Under the pieces are notes generated by a model. It saw nothing but the letters and a program-made list of their open reading frames with translations, did no database searches and was not told where the DNA came from. A stretch of 64,000 nt of DNA, from contig CM075760.1 of NCBI GenBank assembly GCA_037974335.1, positions 27,627,902 to 27,691,901 on the forward strand, read 5' to 3'. This document shows, one piece after another, positions 52,228-62,304 of this stretch. The position numbers and the translations under genes are program-made. Every line of letters begins with the position of its first letter. Position 1 is the first letter of the stretch. Origin of the DNA: Prionace glauca (lineage: Eukaryota; Chordata; Chondrichthyes; Carcharhiniformes; Carcharhinidae).

Positions 52228-52940
52228 TCAATGTCTTTAAGAAAGAGAGAGAGAAAGACCTGGGTCAATCTTTCCTGAGTCTGCACCTTCCCTGGATTCA
52301 CTTCCTTTCATTTCAGTCGTTGCAAGTCTCCAATTTCCCTCAGAATAAGAAAAGAAAGTGTTTTACTCACAGATGCTGGAGACAGGAACAAGTTTGAATC
52401 TGCCTGAAGCGCAATCTTCATTCACAAAAATCCCAAGCTCTGATTGGCTGGAGGACCACAGTACTTCCGGTCCTCCGATTCTTCCCATTGGCCATAGCTG
52501 GTGAGGAGCCGTGAATCAAAGTGCACATGTGCAGATTTTGTGTGAATGCGCATGCGCATGTGCGGGTGTGGGGCGGGGCCCGGGACAAAGCCGGCGCCCT
52601 GGCTATTGTCTGTCCAGCTCTTCCAGCCTTTGATGTGGAGATGCCGGCCTTGCTCAGCGCGGATGCAGGGCAAAGCCCCACCCACCCCCACGTGGGGCTC
52701 CGCCCCTCATTGTCTGTCTGCGGGGATTGACCAATGGGAAAGGTTGGAGCACCGGAAGGACTCTGTCGAACTTTCGCATTCAGACAATGGGGAGAAAAGA
52801 GTTTGTTCAGCTGCTCATTCCTGCCCAGTAAAGATGCTGCTCTTCTCTCTGAATGAAGATTGAGCTTCAGACAGACCCAAACTTCCTTCTGTCTCCACCA
52901 TCTGTGAGTAAAACACTTTCTTTTCTCCCCCTTTCTATTT
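52228..52940. promoter_or_regulatory. Bidirectional promoter of zinc-finger genes F (minus) and G (plus)
   Basis: Contains a consensus NRF1 site TGCGCATGCGCA (52547-52558), CCAAT boxes on both strands (CCCATTGGCC about 52486, CCAATGGGAA about 52731) and GC boxes (GGGGCGGGGCC about 52570). The same 25 bases, starting CTGTGAGTAAAACACTTTC, occur in plus orientation near 52902 and inverted near 52349-52373. Each carries a good splice donor (ATCT, then GTGAGT) pointing away from the island, so exon 1 of each divergent gene probably ends there. Confidence 0.7.
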
Positions 52941-53313
52941 ACATAAGAACATAAGAAATAGGAGCAGGAGTAGGCCATCTAGCCCTTCGAGCCTGCCCCG
53001 CCATTCAATAAGATCATGGCTGATCTGATGTGGCTCAGCTCCACCTTCCCGCCCTCTCCCCATAACCCTTAATCCCTTCTCTTATCAAAAACCCATCAAC
53101 CCGTTTCTTAAAAATATTTAGCGAGGCAGCCTCCACCACTTCAACAGGCCGAGAATTCCAGAGATTCACCACCCTTTGAGTGAAGAAGTTCCTCCTCAAC
53201 TCCGTTCTAAACCGCCTCCCCTTTATCTGGAGGCTGTGCCCCCTAGTCCTACTGTCTTTTTTGAGCAGGAAGAGTCTCTCCACCTCTATCCTATCCATCC
53301 CATTCATCATCTT
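52941..53313 (-). mobile_element. CR1-II full-length element, 3' end (minus), outer layer
   Basis: Begins with tail reverse complement ACATAAGAACATAAGAAATA and holds the last 91 codons of ORF2 (from MMNGMDRIEVERLF). It breaks at CATCATCTT and continues at 56410 with TCTTATACGTCTC. Confidence 0.93.
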
Positions 53314-53657
53314 GGATCTTGGAGCCGACGAGGGAGCGAGCTATCTTGGATCTGGTGCTATGTAATGAGGCGGGTAGAATTAGGGACCTTGCGGTGAAGG
53401 ATCCTCTTGGAGAGAGTGATCATTGTATGGTGGAGTTTCTGGTGCAGATGGAGGAGGAGAAAGTGGGTTCCCAGACACGCGTCCTTTGTTTGAATAGAGG
53501 GGAGTATGGTAGGATGAGAGAAGAATTGGCGAATGTGGACTGGGGGAACGCGTTGGAAGGTAGGTCTGCTGAGGAGCAGTGGAGGATCTTTAAGGAGATC
53601 TTTCTTGGTGCTCAGCAGAAATTTATTCCGATGGTTAAAAAGGACAGTAGGAGGAGA
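53314..53657 (+). mobile_element. CR1-II endonuclease part (plus), middle layer
   Basis: 118 codons: VLEPTRERAILDLVLCNEAG-like start (here EPTRERAILDL) through PLGESDHCMVEFLVQME (SDH motif of the endonuclease) to FIPMVKKDSRRR. Interrupted at GAGGAGA by the inner copy. Confidence 0.92.
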
Positions 53658-54354
53658 AAGAACATAAGAACATAAGAAATAGGAGCAGGAGTAGGCCATC
53701 TGGCCCTTCGAGCCTGCCCCGCCATTCAATAAGATCATGGCTGATCTGTCGTGACTCAGCTCCACCTTCCCGCCCTCTCCCCATAACCCTTAATCCCTTC
53801 TCTTATCAAAAACCCATCAACCCGTTTCTTAAAAATATTTAGTGAGGCAGCCTCCACCACTTCAACGGGCAGAGAATTCCAGAGATTCACCACCCTTTGA
53901 GTGAAGAAGTTCCTCCTCAACTCTGTTCTAAACCGCCCCCCCTTTATCTTGAGGCTGTGCCCCCTAGTCCTACTGTCTTTTTTGAGCGGGAACAGTCTCT
54001 CCACCTCTATCCTATCCATCCCATTCATCATCTTATACGTCTCAATGAGATCTCCCCTCATTCTTCTAAACTCTAACGAGTACAAGCCTAGTTTATTCAG
54101 CCTCTCCTCATAGCTCAATCCCCTCAACTCCGGTATCAGCCGAGTAAACCTCCTCTGCACTCCCTCCAGGGCCAAAACATCCTTGCGCAGGTGCGGCGCC
54201 CAAAACTGCACACAGTACTCCAGCTGCGGCCTCACCAATGCCCTATACAGCTGCAGCAAGACCTCCCTACTTTTATATTCAATCCCCTTCGCTATGAAGG
54301 CCAGCATCCCATTCGCCTTCCTGACCACCTGCTGCACCTGCAAGCTGGGTTTGC
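53658..54354 (-). mobile_element. CR1-II 3' fragment (minus), inner layer
   Basis: A 195-codon open frame from VQQVVRKANGMLAFIAKG to [12 protein letters not shown], plus tail. Flanked by GAGA (53654-53657 and 54355-54358). No coding damage is visible. Confidence 0.93.
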
Positions 54355-56409
54355 GAGAGGTAATAAGCCGTGGATAACGAAGGAGGTGAAGGAAAGTGTT
54401 AAATTAAAAGCGGAGGAGTTTAGAGTAGCTAAGAGCAGTGGGCGAGAAGAGGATTGGGAAAGGTTTAAATGTCAACAAAGATTGACAAAGAAATTGATAA
54501 AGGAGGGTAGGAGAAGCTATGAGGCTGGGCTAGCACTTAATATAAAAAAGGATAGCAAGAGTTTTTATAAATATATAAAAAGGAAGAGGCTGGCTAGGGT
54601 AAACGTTGGTCCTTTAGAGGATGAGAAAGGGGAGCTAGTGGTAGGGGATAGGGATATGGCTAAGGTCTTGAATAACTTCTTTGTTTCTGTCTTCACGGAG
54701 GAGGACGTGAATAATTTGCCGGGTGTTAGCGATGGAAAGGTGGTAGGAATGGAGGGTCTTAATGACATTACTGTTACTAGAGAGGTGGTGCACGACAGAC
54801 TGGAGGGGCTGATTGTGGACAAGTCCCCAGGACCGGATGGAATGCATCCGAGGGTTCTGAAAGAAATGGCGGAGGTGATAGTGGATGCCTTGGTGGTTAT
54901 TTTCCAGACGTCGCTGGATTCCGGGGAAGTGCCGGAAGATTGGAAAACGGCTAATGTTACGCCGTTGTTTAAGAAGGGTGGCAGGCAAAAGGCGGGGAAT
55001 TATAGGCCGGTTAGTTTAACGTCTGTGGTAGGTAAAATGTTAGAAACCGTCATTAAGGAGGAAATAGCGAGGCATCTTGAGGGGAATTGCTTGATAGGGC
55101 GGACGCAACACGGTTTCATTAAAGGGAAGTCGTGTCTGACAAATTTACTGGAGTTCTATGAGGATGTGTCTAGGGCAGTGGATGGAGGAGAGCCGGTGGA
55201 TGTGGTCTTTCTGGATTTTCAGAAGGCGTTTGACAAGGTACCTCACAAGAGGTTATTGCAGAAGGTCAGGGGACATGGAGTTGGGGGTAGGGTGTTAGCG
55301 TGGATAGAGGATTGGTTGTCAAATAGGAGGCAGAGAGTGGGGGTCAATGGATGCTATTCAGATTGGCGGTTGGTGACTAGTGGGGTGCCCCAGGGGTCGG
55401 TGCTGGGGCCTCAGCTATTTACCATTTATATAGATGATCTGGAGGAGGGAACCGAGTGCAGGGTGTCGAAATTTGCTGATGACACCAAGATTGGGGGAAA
55501 GGCAAATTGTGAGGAGGGTGTGGAGAGTCTGCAGAAGGATCTAGATAGGCTGGGCGAATGGGCCAGGAAATGGCAAATGGAATTTAATGTTGGCAAGTGT
55601 GAGGTGGTCCACTTTGGTAGGAGGAATGGTAGGAAGGACTATTACTTACGGGGCGAAAAACTGCAGCAGGCGACGGTGCAGAGGGACCTCGGGGTCCTTG
55701 TGCATGAGTCGCAAAAACCCAGCTTGCAGGTGCAGCAGGTGGTCAGGAAGGCGAATGGGATGCTGGCCTTCATAGCGAAGGGGATTGAATATAAAAGTAG
55801 GGAGGTCTTGCTGCAGCTGTAAAGGGCATTGGTGAGGCCGCAGCTGGAGTACTGTGTGCAGTTTTGGGCGCCGCACCTGCGCAAGGATGTTTTGGCCCTG
55901 GAGGGAGTGCAGAGGAGGTTTACTCGGCTGATACCGGAGTTGAGGGGATTGAGCTATGAGGAGAGGCTGAATAAACTAGGCTTGTACTCGTTAGAGTTTA
56001 GAAGAATGAGGGGAGATCTCATTGAGACGTATAAGATGATGAATGGGATGGATAGGATAGAGGTGGAGAGACTGTTCCCGCTCAAAAAAGACAGTAGGAC
56101 TAGGGGGCACAGCCTCAAGATAAAGGGGGGGCGGTTTAGAACAGAGTTGAGGAGGAACTTCTTCACTCAAAGGGTGGTGAATCTCTGGAATTCTCTGCCC
56201 GTTGAAGTGGTGGAGGCTGCCTTGCTAAATATTTTTAAGAAACGGGTTGATGGGTTTTTGATAAGAGAAGGGATTAAGGGTTATGGGGAGAGGGCGGGAA
56301 GGTGGAGCTGAGTCACGACAGATCAGCCATGATCTTATTGAATGGCGGGGCAGGCTCGAAGGGCCAGATGGCCTACTCCTGCTCCTATTTCTTATGTTCT
56401 TATGTTCTT
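54355..56409 (+). mobile_element. CR1-II RT to tail (plus), middle layer continued
   Basis: Continues from 53657 in the same element: NKPWITKEVKESVKLKAEEF, DKSPGPDGMHPRVLKEMAEV, NYRPVSLTSVVGKMLETVIK, TSGVPQGSVLGPQLF and [10 protein letters not shown] (catalytic ADD intact). The only obvious break in the retained part is a TAA (55820-55822) where the paralogues have TAT in LQLYRA. It ends in the 3' UTR and the TTATGTTC tail at 56409. Confidence 0.94.
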
Positions 56410-59092
56410 ATCTTATACGTCTCAATGTGATCTCCCCTCATTCTTCTAAACTCTAACGAGTACAAGCCTAGTTTATTCAGCCTCTCCTCATAGCTCAATC
56501 CCCTCAACTCCGGTATCAGCCTAGTAAACCTCCTCTGCACTCCCTCCAGGGCCAAAATATCCTTGCGCAGGTGCGGCGCCCAAAACTGCACACAGTACTC
56601 CAGCTGCGGCCTCACCAATGCCCTATACAGCTGCAGCAAGACCTCCCTACTTTTATATTCAATCCCCCTCGTTAAGAAGGCCAGCATCCCATTCGCCTTC
56701 CTGACCACCTGCTACACCTGCAAGCTGGGTTTTTGCGACTCATGCACAAGGACCCCGAGGTCCCTCTGCACCGTCGCCTGCTGCAGTTTTTCGCCACGTA
56801 AGTAATAGTCCTTCCTACCATTCCTCCTACCAAAGTGGACCACCTCACACTTGCCAACATTAAATTCCATTTGCCATTTCCTGGCCCATTCGCCCAGCCT
56901 ATCTAGATCCTTCTGCAGACTCTCCACACCCTCCTCACAATTTGCCTTTCCCCCAATCTTGGTGTCATCAGCAAATTTCGACACCCTGCACTCGGTTCCC
57001 TCCTCCAGATCATCTATATAAATGGTAAATAGCTGAGGCCCCAGCACCGACCCCTGGGGCACCCCACTAGTCACCAACCGCCAATCCGAATAGCACCCAT
57101 TGACCCCCACTCTCTGCCTCCTATTTGACAACCAATCCTCTATCCACGCTAACACCCTACCCCCAACTCCATGTCCCCTGACCTTCTGCAATAACCTCTT
57201 GTGAGGTACTTTGTCAAACGCCTTCTGAAAATCCAGAAAGACCACATCCACTGGCTCTCCTCTATCCACTGCCCTCGACACATCCTCATAGAACTCCAGT
57301 AAATTTGTCAGACACGACTTCCCTTTAATGAAACCGTTTTGCATCCGCCCTATCAAGCAATTCCCCTCAAGATGCCTCGCTATTTCCTCCTTAATGACGG
57401 ATTCGAACATTTTACCTACCACAGACGTTAAACTAACCGGCCTATAATTCCCCGCCTTTTGCCTGGCACCCTTCTTAAACAACGGCGTAACATTAGCCGT
57501 TTTCCAATCTTCCGGCACTTCCCCGGAATCCAGCGACGTCTGGAAAATAACCACCAAGGCATCCACTATCACCTCCGCCATTTCTTTCAGAACCCTCGGA
57601 TGCATTCCATCCGGTCCTGGGGACTTGTCCACAATCAGCTCCTCCAGTCTGTCGAGCACCACCTCTCTAGTAACAGTAATGTCATTAAGACCTTCATTCC
57701 TACCACCTTTCCATCGCTAACACCTGGCAAATTATTCACGTCCTCCTCCGTGAAGACAGAAACAAAAAAGTTATTCAAGACCTTAGCCATATCCCCATCC
57801 CCTACCACTAGCTCCCCTTTCTCATCCTCTAAAGGACCAACGTTCACCCTAGCCAGCCTCTTCCTTTTTATATATTTATAAAAACTCTTGCTATCCTTTT
57901 TTATATTAAGTGCTAGCCCAGCCTCATAGCTTCTTTATCAACTTCTTTATCAACCCTCCTTTATCAACTTCTTTGTCAATCTTTTTTGACATTTAAACCT
58001 TTCCCAATCCTCTTCTCGCCCACTGCTCTTAGCTACTCTAAACTCCTCCGCTTTTAATTTCACACTTTCTTTCACCTCCTTCGTTATCCACGGCTTAATA
58101 CCTCTCCTCCTACTGTCCTTTTTAACCATCGGAATAAATTTCTGCTGAGCACCAAGAAAGATCTCCTTAAAGATCCTCCACTGCTCCTCAGCAGACCTAC
58201 CTTCCAACACACTCCACCAGTCCACATTCGCCAATTCTTCTCTCATCCTACCATACTCCCCTCTATTCAAACAAAGGACGCGTGTCCTGGAAACCACTTT
58301 CTCCTCCTCCATCTGCACCAGAAACTCCACCATACAATGATCACTCTCTCCAAGAGGATCCTTCACCGCAAGGTCCCTAATTCTACCCGCCTCATTACAT
58401 AGCACCAGATCCAAGATAGCTCGCTCCCTCGTCGGCTCCAACACACACTGTTCAAGGAAATTATCCCTGCAGCATTCCAAGAACTCCTCCTCGAGCCCAC
58501 CGCGTCCAACATGGGTCGACCAATCAATATGCAGATTGAAATCTCCCATAACTACTGCTGTCCCATTCCTGCACGCCGCACTTATTTGCATGTTAACAGC
58601 CCGCCCCACCTCCAGATCATTATTTGGGGGCCTATAGACGACACCCACTAGCGTCTTCCTCCCTTTGCTGTTCCTAATCTCCACCCACAATGATTCCACT
58701 TTCTGCTCTTTGGCTCCGATATCATCCCTTGCTACCACCTTGATACTATCCTTAATCAGCAGAGCTACGCCACCCCCTCTTTCTTCCTGCCTATCCTTCC
58801 TAAACACTTGATAGCCCTGTACATTCATCTCCCAGAGCCTGTCACCTTGCAGCCACGTCTCTGTAATGGCCACCAGATCGTATCCATTTGTGTCGATCTG
58901 CGCCACCAGCTCATCCACTTTATTCCGAATGCTTCGTGCATTCAGATAAAGCGCTTTCATCCCAGCCTTCACCTGGACCCTATTTGCCGTAACGCCACCA
59001 ATTGGGACATCCTTGGCCTCTTCCCTTATCTGTACCCTATCCTTAACTTTAGACCTCATAGCGTCACCTACCCTCGCACCCTCCCCCCCCCC
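56410..59092 (-). mobile_element. CR1-II full-length element, ORF2 (minus), outer layer
   Basis: ORF2 starts around 59059 and encodes an AP endonuclease (KALYLNARSIRNKVDELVAQ, VAITETWLQGDRL, GVVYRPPNND, VVMGDFNLHIDW, GESDHCMVEFL), then reverse transcriptase ([52 protein letters not shown]). Breaks are a local TTCTTTATCAAC duplication near 57930-57960, a frameshift near 57680-57720 and a TAG near 56706-56711. The 3' end was separated to 52941-53313 by the plus insertion. Confidence 0.94.
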
Positions 59093-59095
59093 TAA

Positions 59096-59995
59096 TTAGT
59101 TTAAAGCCCTGTCTACAGTCCTCTTAACTCGATTCGCCAGCACTCTGGTCCCAGCATGATTCAGACCAACCCCATCCCGCCCGAACAGCTCCCACCTACC
59201 CCAATACTGGTGCCAATGCCCCATAAATTCGAACCCATTCCTCCCACACCAATCCCTGAGCCACCCATTCACTTCCTTTATCCTGTCAACCCTACGCCCG
59301 TCTGCCCTCGGTTCAGGCAGTAGCCCAGAGATAACCACCTTGTCGGTTCTACTTTTTAATTCCATTCCCAGCTTTTCATACTCCCTCCCCAGATCCTCAG
59401 TCCGCACTTTGCCTACGTCGCCGGCACCCACATGTACTACAACGACCGGGTTCTCACCCTCCCACTCCAGATTCCTCTGCAGCCCAGCTGCGACATCCTG
59501 TACCCGAGCACCAGGCAGACAACACACCCTTCTGTGCACTTTGTCATTGTGACAAAGGACAGTGTCAATACCCTTCACCCCACTATCCCCAATCACTACT
59601 ACGTTCCTTTTCCCCTTCTCTTTGCCTATGTCCTGCTGCATCACTGTACCATGTGCAGTTTGCTCCCCAACCTCTCCTGCCCCGTCCTCTTCCAGACTGG
59701 AAGCAAGAACCTCAAACCTGTTATGCAGGTTAAGAGGCTGAGGCCTCCGCTCCTCACCCCCCTTCCTCCTCCCAGCAGCCCCCTTTTGTCCCTGACCCTT
59801 AGATTTAGCCTGTCTAGGGGCACCCTCTCTCCCCCTGATGAGCCTCAGTGTCTGTAGCTCAGAGGCCAGCTCATCCACTTTGAGCTGGAGCTCCTCCAGC
59901 AACCTGCACTTACTGCAGACATGGTCACTGGGAAGGACCCTGGGGTCCACCAGTTCCCACATCATACAGAAACCACACATCACATGTCCCTCCAT
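59096..59995 (-). CDS. CR1-II ORF1: zinc-binding, coiled-coil and esterase (SGNH) protein, intact
   Basis: 299 codons without interruption. The N-terminus has paired CxxC motifs (CGFC at 7-10, CSKC at 27-30), a PHD/zinc-knuckle-like feature, then a heptad-rich segment (about 31-52) and a basic linker (58-84). From about 128 it is an SGNH/GDSL-type esterase fold: VVVIGDSGVKGID with Ser138 as the expected nucleophile, HVGAGDVG (189-195) in the place of the usual GTND block, and DGVGLNHAG (274-282) near the expected Asp/His. CR1-clade ORF1 proteins with PHD-like and esterase domains are established. Role: RNA binding or membrane/lipid interaction during retrotransposition, not settled. Confidence 0.92.
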   Translation of the reverse strand: MEGHVMCGFCMMWELVDPRVLPSDHVCSKCRLLEELQLKVDELASELQTLRLIRGREGAPRQAKSKGQGQKGAAGRRKGGEERRPQPLNLHNRFEVLASSLEEDGAGEVGEQTAHGTVMQQDIGKEKGKRNVVVIGDSGVKGIDTVLCHNDKVHRRVCCLPGARVQDVAAGLQRNLEWEGENPVVVVHVGAGDVGKVRTEDLGREYEKLGMELKSRTDKVVISGLLPEPRADGRRVDRIKEVNGWLRDWCGRNGFEFMGHWHQYWGRWELFGRDGVGLNHAGTRVLANRVKRTVDRALN

Positions 59996-60418
59996 TATTC
60001 ACTAATTTTTTATGGGGAAAAATTTTTTCCTTGTTTCTTGCTGTAGTAGTTTTGAAAAAAAAATTTTCCTTTTTTTTTCAAACAAACTCACCTGGCCTTT
60101 TTTCCTTCCAGCCCGTTTTGATATTAAGCCCTATTAACTCACTCTGCTTCCCACTCACTCCACTGCCCGCTCAGACGCTGCCCGCTGTCTACACCAGGCC
60201 TCCTTTTAAACCTGGCGCTGTTTTAAAACAGGCTGGTGTACAAATGACTTCCCAACACTCCCTCAGAATTCTTAAAGCAGTAAATACAATAAATAAATGC
60301 TTTAAACAGTTCTACAAAGAGTAAAGTGCTTTAAACTTATTTTAAACAGGTTTTTAACAGGTAAAATCTTAGCTCGCTCTCTCTGCTCCAGCAAACAATG
60401 GAAGGCTTCACCGTGTGG
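59996..60418 (-). mobile_element. CR1-II 5' UTR (minus)
   Basis: From the ORF1 start to the apparent 5' end at CACACGGTGAAGCCTTCC on the minus strand. The end is inferred from the flanks: CCCCTTTCTATTT (52928-52940) and CCCCTTTCCTTT (60419-60430) resemble a target duplication, and the host sequence is continuous across them with 38.6 kb and 52.3 kb. With the ORFs this gives an element of about 4.38 kb, essentially full length. Its internal promoter has not been located. Confidence 0.7.
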
Positions 60419-60484
60419 CCCCTTTCCTTTCTCATTCTGGGGGAAATCGTTGACTTGCAGCAACTGATCACGAAAAATAAAAGC
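60419..60484 (+). other. Zinc-finger gene G intron 1, beyond the CR1 nest
   Basis: CCTTTCTCATTCTGGGGGAA and GACTTGCAGCAACTG match, in the gene-G direction, the minus-strand sequence just inside intron 1 of genes D (38605-38640) and F (52318-52350). The 7.5-kb nest therefore sits in intron 1. Confidence 0.65.
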
Positions 60485-60722
60485 AAGAGTGACCACTAGG
60501 CCCTTCAAGCCTGTCCCGCCATTCAATCCGATCATGGTTAATCTGTGCCAGCTTCAACCTTTTTACTGTGCCATTTCCCCACAGCCCTCTATTCCCGATC
60601 TATCAAATATTCACCTACCTCCATTTAATACTTATAGTGATCCAGCCTCCATCACCCTTTGGGGCAGAAAATTCCAGAGATTCACCACCGAGAAGACATT
60701 TCTGCGCATCTCAGTTTTAAGT
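60485..60722 (-). mobile_element. LINE 3' end (minus), old
   Basis: GGCCCTTCAAGCCTGTCCCG, CCATTCAATCCGATCATGG and TTCCAGAGATTCACCACCG; reverse complement of a CR1-type 3' UTR and C-terminus. Confidence 0.78.
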
Positions 60723-60734
60723 GGAGATATATAT

Positions 60735-61205
60735 TCTGGAAACTATGGAAAAGTTAAGGCTGTGAGCAGGGATTCAGTTACCTGTCTGGACTGGAAACTC
60801 ATTGTGTAGTCACACCGGGGTGGTGGTGGGGGTGTGCATTCATCTATTCCGTGTGTTGGACAGGATTCACTCCATCATCCAAACTGTTGGTTCACTGACA
60901 TTCAAATTGGAGGCAGATGGTGCAATTGCTGCAGAAGTGGGAAGGGATTCATTCAGTCAACCTGCCATATGACACACAAACAAGTTCACATTCTGGAATG
61001 AGTTTTTAATTGTCCAAACTATGAGAAAAGCTGTAAAAGTTCCAGAGAAGTGATATCCCATCAATGTATTCACACTGACGAGAGACTGTTCAGATGCTCA
61101 CACTTGGAAACTGAATTCAGGCGATTATCTCACCTCACAATACACCCAGCAAATTCACACTGGGAGAGGTTATGCCTCTGCTCTGACTCTATTGAAAAAT
61201 TTACA
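60735..61205 (+). pseudogene. C2H2 zinc-finger pseudogene G
   Basis: Finger phrases in several frames: GGGATTCAGTTACCTGTCTG and CTGGAAACTCATTG (first finger), CGTGTGTTGGACAGGATTCA, GAAGTGGGAAGGGATTCATT and TCACACTGACGAGAGACTGT. About six fingers are traceable, with many lost ligands, frameshifts and stops. It lies on the plus strand downstream of the right-facing donor at 52.9 kb, so it is the likely partner of gene F across the shared promoter. Confidence 0.72.
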
Positions 61206-61399
61206 AGTAAATCACTATTTGTTATGGATCAAAGAAAGATACTTTATTAGAACAGTGAGAGTTACAAGCTAAAACAAGTTCCAGAATACTAAATGTCCAG
61301 TCCAGTTACAGACATTAAAAACATCCACAGAAACAAACCCAAACAATCAGAATGAACAGAGTTCAGGTTTGGATGTCATTAACAGTAGCAACAACAGCA

Positions 61400-61540
61400 G
61401 AATCCAACCCCAGTAATCACTGTTGAACTCACTGGTGTGTCAGCCTATTGGATGATTGATTGTATCTTTCTCATGTGTGGAACAGGAGTCTGTTCTCTCC
61501 CCAGTCTGAACTCGCTGGTGTGTGTCTTGGAGGTGATGGT
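61400..61540 (-). pseudogene. C2H2 zinc-finger remnant (minus)
   Basis: The reverse complement contains CACCAGCGAGTTCAGACTGG, GGAGAGAACAGACTCC and the 3'-UTR phrase TTGGATTCTGCTGTTG. One or two fingers remain. Confidence 0.6.
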
Positions 61541-61689
61541 TTTCCCAGGTACCAGCTGCTCTTATCTTTCCAGTGGGTGGAGTTATGGGTTTAGGAAATT
61601 CTTTTGAAATTCAAATTAATTTGCAGATCTCTGAAGTTCATCTCTTTTACCCTCTCCTTTGCCTCTCTCTCTCCTCCCATGGAAGGCAG

Positions 61690-61800
61690 AGTCTTGTGTA
61701 CACCCAGATTGGGTGGCAGGTTCCCTTCCCTAAAGAACATTTGTGAGCCAGTTGGGTTTTTATGAGAAGCCAGCGGTTTTCAGGGTCACTTTTTCCTAGG
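61690..61800 (-). mobile_element. Second SINE family, middle part (minus)
   Basis: CTTCCCTAAAGAACATTTGT, GAGCCAGTTGGGTTTTTATG and GAAGCCAGCGGTTTTCAGGG match 470-560. Confidence 0.65.
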
Positions 61801-61889
61801 GCTGGCCCCACAAATGACAAGATTAATTTAGCTCTATTTCACAACCTGCCTGTGTGTTTTTGTGGATTCTCTTTTATATTTCTTTGATT

Positions 61890-62015
61890 CTGTCTTAAAT
61901 TCATTTTACAGATTATTTATTTGAAAGGTTCACGGTCAGGAAAGTCAAACCAAACATCAAAATCTGACAGAGTCACTCGATTCATCAGGACTTGAATATC
62001 GTCAGCTTTTGAACA
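61890..62015 (+). pseudogene. Zinc-finger leader exon remnant (plus)
   Basis: The acceptor-like TTAAATTCATTTTACAG (ends about 61911) and following TCAAAATCTGACAGAGTCAC, TTCATCAGGACTTGAATATC parallel the start of the gene C last exon (21176-21265). No fingers follow on this strand. Confidence 0.55.
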
Positions 62016-62300
62016 TAGAAACATGACACAGACCAATTGAGCTGCCTGGCCTGGCTGGCCCTGTGCTGTAGACTCAATGGAACAGAGACAAATATATTTA
62101 TTTTAGATCAACCTATAGTGGTAAGATAAACACTCTTTACTGTGTAGGATAGATTAAATGTTGTCTTCAGCTTTTCTGGATCATTCCAGTGGAAATGTGC
62201 TTTCTCAGGCTCAAAGAGCATCAGCCCACTGGAAGCAAGACTGGCCAGTCCAGCAGAAAGAAACCCTCCGACCCTCCCATTTCACCAACTGTCAGAGATC
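62016..62300. other. Shared 3' flank of zinc-finger genes
   Basis: GCTCAAAGAGCATCAGCCCA, CCAGTCCAGCAGAAAG matches 47351-47410 next to gene F, so it is duplicated 3' flank. 62016-62150 is unassigned. Confidence 0.55.
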
Positions 62301-62304
62301 ATGG

